DNA from: Hyphomicrobiales bacterium
GTDB lineage: Bacteria; Pseudomonadota; Alphaproteobacteria; Rhizobiales; Rhizobiaceae
Reading direction: 5' to 3'
Length of the DNA: 64,000 nucleotides
Assembly: GCA_900473685.1 (NCBI GenBank)
Contig: UCNE01000013.1
Span: 62,001-126,000 of the forward strand
Part shown: positions 25,016 to 34,385 of the stretch, piece after piece
Position numbering within the stretch: the first letter of the stretch is position 1
How the letters are laid out: each line of letters starts with the position of its first letter
The notes under the pieces: model-generated
Seen by the model: only the letters and a program-made list of their open reading frames with translations
Database searches by the model: none
Told to the model about the DNA's origin: nothing
Translations under genes and position numbers: made by a program

Positions 25016-26359
25016 ATGAACAGTTCCACCGACAAGAACCTCAGCCACCTTCCCCGCATCGCCCTGGTATCGACCCACGGCTATGTTGCCGCCGAGCCGC
25101 CGCTTGGCGCTGCCGATACCGGCGGCCAGGTGGTCTATGTGATCGAACTTGCCCGCAAATTGGCGCTGCTCGGCCATGAGGTCGATATCTATACACGCCG
25201 GTTCGAGGATCAGCCGGAATTCGACGAAGTTGACGAGCGCGTCCGCGTCATCCGCATTCCCTGCGGCGGCAATGAGTTCATTCCGAAAGAATATCTTTAC
25301 AGGCACCTGATGGAATGGTGCGAAAACGCCGTGCGTTTCGTTCGCAAGAACAATTTCACCTATACGCTGATCAACAGCCACTACTGGGACGCCGGTATCG
25401 CCGGCCAGCGCATGTCCGAAGCGCTCGGTGTCACCCATATCCACACGCCGCACTCGCTTGGCCTATGGAAGAAGCGCCAGATGGAGACGGATTATCCCGA
25501 CAAGGCGGCGGAGTTCGACAAGGAGTTCAATTTTTCCGAACGCATCAAGCATGAACTGATCGTCTATCGCTCCTGCAGCATGGTGATCGCGACGACGCCG
25601 ATCCAGGTCGAAATGCTGGTCAACGACTACAATCTGCCGCGCGACCGCGTGCACATGATCCCGCCCGGCTATGACGACAACCGCTTCTTTCCCGTTTCCA
25701 GGGCAACGCGCGAAATGGCTCGGCAGCGCTTCGGTTTTGAAGGCAAGGTGGTGATGGCCATGGGCCGTCTTGCCACCAACAAGGGTTACGACCTTTTGAT
25801 CGACGGTTTTTCCGTGCTGGCCGAACGCGAGCCCGAGGCGCGGCTGCACCTGGCCGTCGGCGGCGAAAACATGGACCCGCACGAGGCGGGCATTCTCGAC
25901 GAATTGAAACAGCGTGTCGCAGCACTCGGGCTGAACGACAAGGTGGTGTTTTCCGGCTTCGTGGCCGACGACGATCTGCCCGATTTCTACCGCGCTGCCG
26001 ATATCTTCGTGCTGTCGAGCCGCTACGAGCCCTTCGGCATGACGGCGATCGAGGCGATGGCCAGCGGCACCCCGACCATTATCACCATTCATGGCGGATT
26101 GTTCCGCGCCGTCAGCTACGGCCGCCATGCGCTGTTTGCCGATCCGTTCGATAAATACGACCTCGGCATCACCATGATGAAACCATTGAAGCACGAGCGG
26201 CTCTACGGCCGCCTGTCGCGCATGGGCGCACACAAGGCACGCAGCCTGTTCACCTGGACCGGCATAGCCCAGCAGCTGATCGGCGTCGTCGAGGGGCGGC
26301 CGATGCCACAGGCGATGGATGACAACGAATGGGCGGAACCATGGACGGACGGAGATTGA
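25016..26359 (+). CDS. mfpsA: Mannosylfructose-phosphate synthase
   Basis: A 447-residue GT4 glycosyltransferase resembling sucrose-phosphate synthase. In Agrobacterium this enzyme, MfpsA, transfers mannose from GDP-mannose to fructose 6-phosphate. The sequence shows the N-terminal nucleotide region LVSTHGYVAAEPPLGAADTGGQVVYVIELAR, quoted in part as EPPLGAADTGGQVVYVIEL, the HIHTPHSLGLWKKRQ loop, and the GT4 acceptor motif EPFGMTAIEAMASGTP. Start at 25016 is chosen because the frame opens inside the icd terminator; no strong ribosome site is evident. Its 3' end overlaps the phosphatase gene, matching the known synthase-phosphatase pairing. Confidence 0.9.
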   Translation: MNSSTDKNLSHLPRIALVSTHGYVAAEPPLGAADTGGQVVYVIELARKLALLGHEVDIYTRRFEDQPEFDEVDERVRVIRIPCGGNEFIPKEYLYRHLMEWCENAVRFVRKNNFTYTLINSHYWDAGIAGQRMSEALGVTHIHTPHSLGLWKKRQMETDYPDKAAEFDKEFNFSERIKHELIVYRSCSMVIATTPIQVEMLVNDYNLPRDRVHMIPPGYDDNRFFPVSRATREMARQRFGFEGKVVMAMGRLATNKGYDLLIDGFSVLAEREPEARLHLAVGGENMDPHEAGILDELKQRVAALGLNDKVVFSGFVADDDLPDFYRAADIFVLSSRYEPFGMTAIEAMASGTPTIITIHGGLFRAVSYGRHALFADPFDKYDLGITMMKPLKHERLYGRLSRMGAHKARSLFTWTGIAQQLIGVVEGRPMPQAMDDNEWAEPWTDGD

Positions 26360-27108
26360 GGCGCATCCGGCTGTTCTGCAGCGATATCGATGGCACGCTG
26401 GCGGGAAACAGGGACGCGGAAGCGCGGTTTCGCGATGCCTGGCTTGGTCTTGCGCCAGACAAGCGGCCGTTGCTGGTGCTCAACAGCGGCCGGTTGATCG
26501 AGGACCAGAAGGTGTTCGTCGCCACCACCGCGCTGCCAAAACCGGATATCTATATCGGCGGCGTCGGCACGATGATCGACCACGCGAAGGAACCCAGCCA
26601 CGCCCTGCTTTACTCCAACTCCGTCGGTGCCGGTTTCGATCATGATCAGATAACTGGGGCATTGTCGGAGATGCCGGGGATCACCATTCAGCCGGATGCC
26701 TATCAGCACGCGCAAAAGTCCAGCTGGTATCTGCACGATGCCGATGCGGCGACCCTGGCTATAATCGAGGAAAGGCTGGCAAGTGCAGGCGTCGCCGCCC
26801 GGCTCGTCTATTCCAGCAATCGCGACCTCGACATCCTGCCTGATGGCGTCGACAAGGGGTCTGCCCTTTCCTGGCTGTGCCGCCAGCTTGGCTTGTCGCA
26901 CGATGATGTTGTGGTGGCCGGTGATACCAACAATGACCGCAGCATGTTCAACCTGCCTGGCACACGCGGCATCGTGGTGGGCAACGCCCTTACAGAGTTG
27001 AAAGCTATCGCCGGAGACCGGGCCGATACCTATTGCAGCACAGGGGATATGGCCGACGGTGTGCTGGAAGGACTGCGGCACTGGGGGCTTTTCAGCATTC
27101 AGGAGTAG
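26341..27108 (+). CDS. mfppA: Mannosylfructose-phosphate phosphatase
   Basis: A 255-residue HAD-superfamily phosphatase of the sucrose-phosphatase type. The catalytic loop CSDIDGTLAG (about residues 14-23), NSGRLIEDQ and the metal-binding VVVAGDTNNDRSMF are present. It should remove phosphate from mannosylfructose 6-phosphate to give the osmolyte mannosylfructose. It overlaps mfpsA by 19 bases in another frame. An earlier ATG at 26329 would add four residues; the start at 26341 has GGCGGA just upstream. The pairing and order with mfpsA make the assignment firm by context. Confidence 0.88.
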   Translation: MDGRRLRRIRLFCSDIDGTLAGNRDAEARFRDAWLGLAPDKRPLLVLNSGRLIEDQKVFVATTALPKPDIYIGGVGTMIDHAKEPSHALLYSNSVGAGFDHDQITGALSEMPGITIQPDAYQHAQKSSWYLHDADAATLAIIEERLASAGVAARLVYSSNRDLDILPDGVDKGSALSWLCRQLGLSHDDVVVAGDTNNDRSMFNLPGTRGIVVGNALTELKAIAGDRADTYCSTGDMADGVLEGLRHWGLFSIQE

Positions 27109-27156
27109 CGGATTTCGAATTTTTACAATCCATTACTTAGCCGACTCATAAATAAA

Positions 27157-27189
27157 CGATACCCGGCAGCCATTTTCCGCCGGGTATCG
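27157..27189. terminator. Terminator between mfppA and the AraC gene
   Basis: A perfect 11-bp stem (cgatacccggc with gccgggtatcg, 11-base loop). The minus-strand side ends in TTTATTTATG, so it serves the AraC gene best; it may also stop the convergent mfppA transcript. Confidence 0.78.
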
Positions 27190-27196
27190 CGAGTAA

Positions 27197-28048
27197 TCAT
27201 TTCAATGGCAGATAGATATCGGTCAACAGTTCAGTCGGCGCAGCATCCCGCGGATTGTTGACATATTCCTCGAACATCACCGTATCGCGAACCTCCCGGC
27301 CCGATGACGGCAGCCATTCGCCATAAAGCCACTGATACGCCTTGTGCATATCGGCATACGGCCCCTTGTGCCGCAGGACGGCGTACTCGCCGCCATCCAG
27401 ATGTTTGCGCACCAGCGGCTCATTCTCTGGCACATGTTCGGCCTCTGTCACACAGGCAAACGAGCGCAGCTTGTCCTCCGCCACCAGATCCGGGTCATCG
27501 AGATAAAGGCCAACCATCTTCATGCCTGGCCTGTAGAGCTGGCGCGCCTGCAGCGTGCCGCCAAGCGTTTCGAAAGCACGGCCGATACCCATATAGGAAC
27601 CAGTATGGCTGACCCCGGCCAGTTCACGCGGGGCAATCGTTTTCATCGTTACATTGTACATTTCGCCAATTCCTTTGCCGTTTGCCGATTGAAAGACAGT
27701 ATGGCTGCCCTCTCTCCGGTACCGGGCCGGTGGCATGCCGAACACCGATTTGAAAATCCGGGTGAAGGATTGGAGATTGGGGTAGCCGGTCCGTCTTGCG
27801 ATTTCCTCGACAGAAAGGTTGGTGCTCACCAGATCACCCGCCGCCCGGTGCAGCCGCAGCCGCTTGACGGTCGCCGCCAGCGTCTCGCCGTGCACGGCCC
27901 GGTAGACCCGGTGCCAGTGATGCGGCGACAGGCAAGCGATATCGGAGAGCCGATTGAGATCAAGCTCTTCGTCCAGGTGATCATGAATATAGGCCGATAC
28001 GCGCCGCAGACGCTGCTCGTAAACCGCCCAGATGCTGTCTTCCCTCAT
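27197..28048 (-). CDS. AraC-family regulator with GyrI-like ligand domain
   Basis: A 283-residue two-domain regulator. The N-terminal AraC helix-turn-helix pair spans about residues 8-105 (LDLNRLSDIACLSPHHWHR, then VEEIARRTGYPNLQSFTRIF). The C-terminal half (about 125-283) is a GyrI/SOUL-like small-molecule domain, as in Rob and SbmC relatives (TMKTIAPRELAGVSHTGSYM, then EYAVLRHKGPYADMH). ATG 28048 has a GAGGAT ribosome site; an earlier open frame is not supported. It lies convergent to mfppA; targets and inducer are unknown, though multidrug or cationic ligands are usual. Confidence 0.9.
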   Translation of the reverse strand: MREDSIWAVYEQRLRRVSAYIHDHLDEELDLNRLSDIACLSPHHWHRVYRAVHGETLAATVKRLRLHRAAGDLVSTNLSVEEIARRTGYPNLQSFTRIFKSVFGMPPARYRREGSHTVFQSANGKGIGEMYNVTMKTIAPRELAGVSHTGSYMGIGRAFETLGGTLQARQLYRPGMKMVGLYLDDPDLVAEDKLRSFACVTEAEHVPENEPLVRKHLDGGEYAVLRHKGPYADMHKAYQWLYGEWLPSSGREVRDTVMFEEYVNNPRDAAPTELLTDIYLPLK

Positions 28049-28158
28049 GCCGATCCTCATACAAGCCGAACAACCAGACAGAACCACATCTGGATTTGAC
28101 AAATCCTGCGGAGTTGGCAGCGCCGATTTCAACACGGGAAACAGCGATTGGCCAAAGA

Positions 28159-28184
28159 AAAACCGGGCCTTTCAGCCCGGTTTT
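28159..28184 (-). terminator. Rho-independent terminator of alaS
   Basis: Ten-bp perfect stem (aaaaccgggc with gcccggtttt) and 6-base loop, followed on the minus strand by TTTTTCTTT, 30 bases after the alaS stop. Confidence 0.9.
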
Positions 28185-28213
28185 CAAACATCTGCAATGA
28201 AACGGAAGCCGGA

Positions 28214-30877
28214 TTATCCGGCGAGTGCAGCACTCACCGCCTCGATCGCTTCCGCTGCCTTGCTACCATCCGGACCGCCGGCCTGCGCCATGTCGGCACG
28301 ACCGCCACCGCCCTTGCCACCAAGAGCTACGGAAGCGATACGAACGAGATCAACGGCACTGAAGCGCGACGTCAGATCGTCGGTCACGGCAACCACGGCG
28401 CTGGCCTTGCCGTCTGCGGAGACGCCGACAAACGTGACGACGCCGGAGCCGAGGCTTGTCTTGCCATCGTCGGCAAGGCTCTTCAGGTCCTTCGGCTCCA
28501 CGCCGGTTACAACCTTGCCAAGGAATTTGACCCCGCCGATATCCTGCACCTGATCGGCGGAGCCACCGGCCTCGCCACCGCCGAGCGCCAGCTTCTTCTT
28601 GGCCTCGTTCAGTTCGCGCTCGAGCTTGCGGCGCTCATCCATCAACACTTCCACGCGGGTCAGAACGTCTGCGGGCTGGACCTTCAGCGTAGTTGCCAGG
28701 GTTTTTACCCGCTCATCCTGCTCGTTGAGGTAAGCCAGCGCCGACACACCAGTCAGGGCTTCAAGACGGCGAACACCGGAACCAACGGCGCTTTCGCCGA
28801 CGATCCGCACCAGGCCGATCTCACCGGTAGCACCGACATGGGTGCCGCCGCAGAGTTCGACGGAGTAAGGACGGTTGGCCTTGGCGCCATGAATGCCCTG
28901 CCCCATCGAGACGACGCGCACTTCATCACCGTATTTTTCACCGAACAACGCCATCGCGCCTTCGGCAATCGCATCATCGACGCTCATCAACCGCGTCGTC
29001 ACCGGCGCGTTCTGCACGATGATCTCGTTGGCCATGTCCTCAACGATCTTCAGCTCCTCGGCCGTCATCGGCTTCGGATGCGAGACGTCGAAACGCAGGC
29101 GCTCCGGCGCAACCAGCGAGCCCTTCTGCGCCACATGGGTGCCGAGCACTTCGCGCAGCGCCTCATGCAGAAGATGGGTCGCAGAATGGTTGGCGCGCAA
29201 GCGCGAGCGGCGGGCGTGATCGACATTCAGCGCAGCCGCATCGCCAACCTTGACGGTGCCGTCGTCAACGACGCAGGAATGCACGAACAGGCCCTCGCCG
29301 CGCTTCTGCACGTCGGTGACCGTCAGCTTGGCGTGATCGGTCGAGATCACGCCGGTATCGCCCATCTGGCCGCCGGATTCGCCATAGAACGGCGTCTGGT
29401 TCAGCACCAGCTGCACCGTGTCGCCTTTCGAGGCCGTGTCGATCGCCTTGCCATCACGCACGATCGCCTGAACGACGCCTTCGGCCGTTTCAGTGTCGTA
29501 GCCGAGGAATTCGGTGGCACCGAGCTTTTCCTTCAGCTCGTACCAGATCGTTTCCGTCGCCTTGTCGCCGGAGCCGGACCAGGACGCGCGAGCCTCGGCC
29601 TTCTGGCGCTGCATTGCTGCGGTAAACGCATCGGTATCGACGCCGATGCCGCGGGCGCGGAGCGCGTCCTGCGTCAGGTCGAGCGGAAAACCGAACGTGT
29701 CATAGAGCTTGAAGGCCGTCTCGCCATTCAGCTGGTCGCCCTCGGCAAGATCCGTCGTTGCGTCGGACAGCAGGCCAAGGCCGCGCTCCAGCGTCTTGCG
29801 GAACCGAGTCTCTTCCAGCTTCAAGGTTTCCGAAATCAGAGATTCTGCACGGATCAGTTCCGGATAGGCGCGGCCCATCTGTCCGATCAGCGCCGGCAAC
29901 AGCCTCCACATCAACGGATCACGGGCACCGAGCAGCTGCGCATGGCGCATGGCGCGGCGCATGATACGGCGAAGCACATAGCCACGGCCTTCGTTCGACG
30001 GCAGCACACCATCGGCGATCAGGAAGGCGGACGCCCGCAGATGGTCTGCAATGACGCGGTGGCTGGCGCGGCGGTCGCCCTCAGCCTTGACGCCGGTCGC
30101 CTCTTCCGACGCAGCAATCAGGGCGCGGAACAGGTCGATATCATAGTTGTCATGCTTGCCCTGCAGCAAGGCAGCAACGCGCTCCAGACCCATGCCGGTG
30201 TCGATCGATGGGCGCGGCAGGTCAACGCGTTCTTCCTTCGTCACCTGCTCATACTGCATGAAGACGAGGTTCCAGATCTCAATGAACCGGTCGCCGTCCT
30301 CATCCTTGGAGCCGGGAGGCCCGCCCCAGATATGATCGCCGTGATCGTAAAAGATTTCGGAGCACGGGCCGCACGGGCCGGTATCGCCCATCGCCCAGAA
30401 ATTGTCGCTGGTTGGAATACGGATGATCCGGTCGTCGGTCAGGCCGGCAATCTTCTTCCACAGGCCAAAAGCCTCGTCGTCGGTATGATAGACGGTGACC
30501 AGAAGCCGCTTGGCATCGATGCCGAAATCCTTGGTGATCAGGTTCCAGGCAAGCTCGATCGCCCGCTCCTTGAAATAATCGCCGAAGGAGAAATTGCCGA
30601 GCATCTCGAAGAATGTGTGGTGGCGTGCGGTATAGCCGACATTGTCGAGGTCGTTGTGCTTGCCGCCGGCCCGCACGCATTTCTGCGCCGTCGCGGCCGT
30701 CGAGTAGGGACGCTGCTCAAGGCCTGTAAAGACGTTCTTGAACTGAACCATGCCGGCATTGGTGAACATCAGGGTCGGATCGTTGCGGGGAACCAGCGGG
30801 CTCGACGCTACGACCTCGTGGCCGTTCTTCTTGTAGTAGTCGAGGAACGTCGACCGGATTTCATTCACGCCGCTCAT
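28214..30877 (-). CDS. alaS: Alanyl-tRNA synthetase
   Basis: AlaRS charges tRNA-Ala. The 887-residue protein has the class II catalytic core at the N-terminus ([30 protein letters not shown], and [18 protein letters not shown]). The editing domain shows the HxxxH ([11 protein letters not shown]) and CxxxH ([12 protein letters not shown]) zinc ligands. The C-terminal C-Ala domain is present, with a glycine-rich [16 protein letters not shown] near the end. Length and domain order are normal. The plus strand opposite carries a 933-codon open frame, which is a GC-rich shadow. It precedes recA on the same strand, as is usual in alphaproteobacteria, but recA has its own terminator. Confidence 0.98.
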   Translation of the reverse strand: MSGVNEIRSTFLDYYKKNGHEVVASSPLVPRNDPTLMFTNAGMVQFKNVFTGLEQRPYSTAATAQKCVRAGGKHNDLDNVGYTARHHTFFEMLGNFSFGDYFKERAIELAWNLITKDFGIDAKRLLVTVYHTDDEAFGLWKKIAGLTDDRIIRIPTSDNFWAMGDTGPCGPCSEIFYDHGDHIWGGPPGSKDEDGDRFIEIWNLVFMQYEQVTKEERVDLPRPSIDTGMGLERVAALLQGKHDNYDIDLFRALIAASEEATGVKAEGDRRASHRVIADHLRASAFLIADGVLPSNEGRGYVLRRIMRRAMRHAQLLGARDPLMWRLLPALIGQMGRAYPELIRAESLISETLKLEETRFRKTLERGLGLLSDATTDLAEGDQLNGETAFKLYDTFGFPLDLTQDALRARGIGVDTDAFTAAMQRQKAEARASWSGSGDKATETIWYELKEKLGATEFLGYDTETAEGVVQAIVRDGKAIDTASKGDTVQLVLNQTPFYGESGGQMGDTGVISTDHAKLTVTDVQKRGEGLFVHSCVVDDGTVKVGDAAALNVDHARRSRLRANHSATHLLHEALREVLGTHVAQKGSLVAPERLRFDVSHPKPMTAEELKIVEDMANEIIVQNAPVTTRLMSVDDAIAEGAMALFGEKYGDEVRVVSMGQGIHGAKANRPYSVELCGGTHVGATGEIGLVRIVGESAVGSGVRRLEALTGVSALAYLNEQDERVKTLATTLKVQPADVLTRVEVLMDERRKLERELNEAKKKLALGGGEAGGSADQVQDIGGVKFLGKVVTGVEPKDLKSLADDGKTSLGSGVVTFVGVSADGKASAVVAVTDDLTSRFSAVDLVRIASVALGGKGGGGRADMAQAGGPDGSKAAEAIEAVSAALAG

Positions 30878-31040
30878 ATTGCGCCCTTACCTCTTGCATC
30901 GGACCGTCCGCGACCTGCCTGGCCGAACCGCGAACCGGAAAACTTTTGAAAATCGCGGATCACCGGACATCCGCCGATCCTCTCCCGCCCCATTGGAACA
31001 CAGGCTTTTATCGTCCGGGCCAATCCCTGTCCAGACGGCA

Positions 31041-31074
31041 AAAGAAAACCGGCCGCTCAGGAGGGAGCGGCCGG
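31041..31074 (-). terminator. Rho-independent terminator of recA
   Basis: A 10-bp perfect stem (ccggccgctc with gagcggccgg) with a 6-base loop; on the minus strand it runs into TTTTCTTTT. Confidence 0.92.
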
Positions 31075-31102
31075 CAAACATGAGGTCAAAAATCAGACGG
31101 CC

Positions 31103-32194
31103 TTATGCCAGAGCGGCATCGTCATCATCGTCACCGGCTTCCGGGCCGCCATTTTCCAGGAATTTTTCGGCAATCAGGCCGGCATTCTGGCGCAGCGAGA
31201 GCTCGATTTCCTTGGCCGTGTCTGGATTGTCACGCAGAAACATCTTGGCATTCTCGCGGCCCTGGCCAAGGCGCTGGCTGTTATAGGAGAACCATGCACC
31301 CGACTTCTCGACGATGCCAGCCTTGACGCCGAGATCGACCAGTTCGCCAGTCTTGGAAACACCTTCGCCATACATGATGTCGAATTCGACCTGCTTGAAG
31401 GGCGGTGCCATCTTGTTCTTGACGACCTTCACCCTGGTCTGGTTGCCGATCACCTCTTCACGATCCTTGACCGCGCCGATACGGCGGATATCGAGACGGA
31501 CCGAGGCGTAGAATTTCAGAGCATTGCCGCCCGTCGTCGTTTCCGGCGAACCGAACATGACGCCGATCTTCATGCGGATCTGGTTGATGAAGATGACCAT
31601 GCAGTTCGACTTGGAGATCGACGCGGTCAGCTTGCGCAGCGCCTGGCTCATCAGGCGGGCCTGCAGACCCGGCAGGCTGTCGCCCATTTCGCCTTCGATT
31701 TCAGCGCGCGGCACAAGTGCAGCAACCGAATCGACGACGAGAACGTCGATGGCGCCCGAACGCACCAGCGTATCGGTGATTTCCAGAGCCTGCTCGCCGG
31801 TATCCGGCTGTGAAATCAGAAGGTTTTCCAGATCGACGCCGAGCTTGCGGGCATAGACCGGATCGAGCGCATGTTCCGCATCGACAAAGGCGCAGATACC
31901 GCCTTTCTTCTGGGCTTCGGCAATGGTCTGCAATGCCAGCGTCGTCTTGCCCGAGCTTTCTGGTCCATAGATTTCGATGACGCGGCCCTTGGGCAGGCCA
32001 CCGATGCCGAGCGCGATATCCAGGCTCAACGATCCCGTCGAAACGGTTTCGATTTCGACAATGCTGTCTTTTCCACCGAGCTTCATGATCGATCCCTTGC
32101 CGAACGAACGTTCGATCTGGGAGAGTGCCGCTTCAAGTGCCTTGCTTTTATCCACCGATTTGTCCTCTACAAGCCGCAAAGAGTTTTGTGCCAT
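31103..32194 (-). CDS. recA: Recombinase RecA
   Basis: RecA pairs homologous DNA and triggers LexA self-cleavage. The 363-residue protein shows Walker [22 protein letters not shown], loop regions [19 protein letters not shown], and an acidic C-terminal tail [10 protein letters not shown]. The ATG at 32194 is preferred over the GTG three codons earlier because AAGGTGG is correctly placed for it. Its promoter carries an SOS box, so it is LexA-controlled. A terminator separates it from alaS. Assignment is firm. Confidence 0.99.
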   Translation of the reverse strand: MAQNSLRLVEDKSVDKSKALEAALSQIERSFGKGSIMKLGGKDSIVEIETVSTGSLSLDIALGIGGLPKGRVIEIYGPESSGKTTLALQTIAEAQKKGGICAFVDAEHALDPVYARKLGVDLENLLISQPDTGEQALEITDTLVRSGAIDVLVVDSVAALVPRAEIEGEMGDSLPGLQARLMSQALRKLTASISKSNCMVIFINQIRMKIGVMFGSPETTTGGNALKFYASVRLDIRRIGAVKDREEVIGNQTRVKVVKNKMAPPFKQVEFDIMYGEGVSKTGELVDLGVKAGIVEKSGAWFSYNSQRLGQGRENAKMFLRDNPDTAKEIELSLRQNAGLIAEKFLENGGPEAGDDDDDAALA

Positions 32195-32250
32195 GTGATC
32201 CACCTTTAGGTTATGGAGCCTGCCGAGGCAATGAAGCTGCCGATGAAAGC

Positions 32251-32279
32251 TATGTACACTTTTTGTTCTCTTTTCGCAA
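32251..32279 (-). promoter_or_regulatory. recA promoter with LexA (SOS) box
   Basis: On the minus strand, -35 TTGCGA (32279-32274) and -10 TACATA (32256-32251) are 17 bases apart. The SOS box TTG-N11-CAA, the site described for Rhizobium etli recA, matches perfectly at 32263-32279 and overlaps the -35 and spacer, the right place for LexA repression. Transcription should begin near 32244, giving a leader of about 50 bases. Confidence 0.85.
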
Positions 32280-32430
32280 GAGCCATCTATCGACTTGAAT
32301 TATCGACATAAACGGATGCGTGTTCTTTTCTTGTTCCGAGAATTTCACGTTCTGCGGAAATAACTGAAACTAAAGACATATCACCGTCGCAGCGCAACGA
32401 ATCGCCCAGCACCGGCACACAGGAAAACGC

Positions 32431-33378
32431 ATGACAGGCAGACAAGTTTCCATCTTTGGCGGCGCGCATATCGACCGCCGGGCCCGTATTTTCGGCACCA
32501 CCGTGCCGGGATCGAGCAATCCCGGCAGCTGGTTCGAAGAGGCCGGCGGCGGTGGGTTCAATGCGGCGCGCAACCTGGCGCGGCTTGGACTTGACGTTCG
32601 CATGATCAGCCCGCGCGGTGGCGATGCCGCAGGCGAGATGGTTGCCCAGGCTGCGAGCGAAGCCGGTGTCATCGATTGCCCCTTCATCTTCCTCGACCGC
32701 AAGACGCCAAGTTACACGGCCATTCTGGAGAACGACGGTAATCTGGTGATCGCGCTGGCCGACATGGAACTCTACAAGCTGTTTTCTCCAAGACGCCTGC
32801 AACAGAAGGCCATGCGCGAGCGCGTCTCATCCAGCGACCTGATTGTCACGGATGCGAACCTGCCCGAGGAAACGCTGACCGCTCTGGTTGCCCATGCAAA
32901 TGCCGAATCAAGGCCGATCGCCGCCATCGCCATTTCACCCGCGAAAGTCACACGGCTGGTCAAATGCCTGTCCGGGCTCGACTTTCTCTTCCTGAACGAG
33001 GCGGAAGCACGCGCATTGACAGGCCGCGACAGCACTGCTGCGGCGGAATGGCCCGTTCTGCTGCAGGCAGTTGGACTGACCGGCGGCGTCGTTACGCGCG
33101 GCGGCAGGCCAGCCGTTGCATTTCAGCACGGGCAAACCGTTACGGTCGCACCGCCACAGCTGGATGCGCTTGCGGATGTTACGGGTGCGGGCGATTCGCT
33201 TGCTGCCGGTTTCCTGTCGGCATTTATCGAGGGAAAACCGCTCGGCATGTGCCTTCGCTCCGGTGTAGCAGCGGCCAGCATTACCGTGCGCTCACCGCTC
33301 GCCGTCTCGGAAAAAATGTCGCGGGCGATGCTCGACGATGCAATTCGGCTTGTGCCGCCAGCCGAAATCCTGTCATGA
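32431..33378 (+). CDS. psuK: Pseudouridine kinase (PfkB family)
   Basis: A 315-residue PfkB sugar/nucleoside kinase. The N-terminal GG block is SIFGGAHIDRRARI and EEAGGGGFNAARNLARLG. The C-terminal catalytic motif DVTGAGDSLAAGFLSAF holds the base Asp. PsuK phosphorylates pseudouridine to its 5'-phosphate. The substrate is inferred mainly from the next gene, psuG, which follows 31 bases downstream in the same direction and completes the pathway. It diverges from recA. PfkB assignment is certain; the substrate is well supported by context. Confidence 0.9.
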   Translation: MTGRQVSIFGGAHIDRRARIFGTTVPGSSNPGSWFEEAGGGGFNAARNLARLGLDVRMISPRGGDAAGEMVAQAASEAGVIDCPFIFLDRKTPSYTAILENDGNLVIALADMELYKLFSPRRLQQKAMRERVSSSDLIVTDANLPEETLTALVAHANAESRPIAAIAISPAKVTRLVKCLSGLDFLFLNEAEARALTGRDSTAAAEWPVLLQAVGLTGGVVTRGGRPAVAFQHGQTVTVAPPQLDALADVTGAGDSLAAGFLSAFIEGKPLGMCLRSGVAAASITVRSPLAVSEKMSRAMLDDAIRLVPPAEILS

Positions 33379-33409
33379 ACGCGCCTTAAAACGCCAAAAA
33401 GGATCCGCG

Positions 33410-34333
33410 ATGACCAAGCCCTTCTCCCCACTCCTGCCGATGGAATATTCCAGCGAAGTCGCCGCCGCCAAGGCTCGCGGCGCGGCGATCGTTGCGCTGG
33501 AATCGACCATCATCACCCATGGCATGCCCTTCCCCGGCAATCTCAACATGGCCCGCAGCGTCGAGGCGATCATCCGCGAGGAAGGCGCCGTACCGGCCAC
33601 CATCGCCGTCATCGATGGCATCCTGCATATCGGCCTGGAAGACGCGCAGCTTGAAGCGCTGGCACAGACGGAAGGCGCGATGAAACTGTCGCGCGCCGAT
33701 CTCGCCTTTGCGATCGCCGAGCGCCGCACCGGCGCCACCACGGTTGCCGCAACGATGATCGCCGCCGCCCGCGCCGGCATCCGCGTATTTGCTACCGGCG
33801 GCATCGGCGGCGTGCATCGCAAGGCCGAAGAGAGCTTTGACATCTCCGCCGATCTCGACGAACTGGCCCGCACCGGCGTCATCGTCGTTTCCGCCGGCGC
33901 AAAAGCCATTCTCGACATTCCAAAAACATTGGAAGTCCTGGAAACGCACGGTGTTCCGGTCGTCACCTATGACAGCGAAATCTTCCCGGCCTTCTGGTCG
34001 CGTGACAGCGGACTGAAGAGCCCGCTGATGCTCAACAGCCCGGCCGCGATTGCCAATTTCCAGAAGATGCGCGACCTGCTCGGCGTTGATGGCGGCATGC
34101 TGATTGCCAACCCGGTACCGGAGGCCAGCGAAATCCCGCGCGACGAGATGGAAATCTACATCACCCGGGCACTCGACAATGCCGAACGCGACGAGATTTC
34201 CGGCAAGAAGGTCACGCCTTATCTGCTCGACAGCATTTTCGGCCTGACCGACGGCCGCAGCCTAGAGACCAATATCGCGCTGGTCGAAAACAATGCTCGG
34301 CTCGCGGCCGAGATTGCCGTCGCACTGGTCTGA
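33410..34333 (+). CDS. psuG: Pseudouridine-5'-phosphate glycosidase
   Basis: PsuG splits pseudouridine 5'-phosphate into uracil and ribose 5-phosphate. The 307-residue protein carries the family blocks GAAIVALESTIITHGMPFP, TIAVIDGILHIGL, the metal-site region FATGGIGGVHRKAEESFDIS, and the lysine-containing VVSAGAKAILD. The reading frame is open upstream into psuK, but ATG 33410, with an AAAAGGA site, is the natural start. It forms an operon with psuK, so the two degrade pseudouridine from RNA turnover. Confidence 0.96.
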   Translation: MTKPFSPLLPMEYSSEVAAAKARGAAIVALESTIITHGMPFPGNLNMARSVEAIIREEGAVPATIAVIDGILHIGLEDAQLEALAQTEGAMKLSRADLAFAIAERRTGATTVAATMIAAARAGIRVFATGGIGGVHRKAEESFDISADLDELARTGVIVVSAGAKAILDIPKTLEVLETHGVPVVTYDSEIFPAFWSRDSGLKSPLMLNSPAAIANFQKMRDLLGVDGGMLIANPVPEASEIPRDEMEIYITRALDNAERDEISGKKVTPYLLDSIFGLTDGRSLETNIALVENNARLAAEIAVALV

Positions 34334-34350
34334 ATTCAACCAACCATTGG

Positions 34351-34382
34351 AAAAAACCGGGGGCTGGCTGCCAGCCCCCGGT
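34351..34382 (-). terminator. Terminator between psuG and ddl
   Basis: A 12-bp perfect stem (accgggggctgg with ccagcccccggt) with a 3-base loop. On the minus strand it ends in six T residues and serves ddl; the convergent psuG transcript may also stop here. Confidence 0.88.
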
Positions 34383-34385
34383 GCG

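Noticed and set aside
28148..30949. 933-codon plus-strand open frame opposite alaS
   Set aside because: alaS is an intact, conserved gene; the antisense product has shadow composition rich in His, Arg, Gln and Asp with no recognisable domain.
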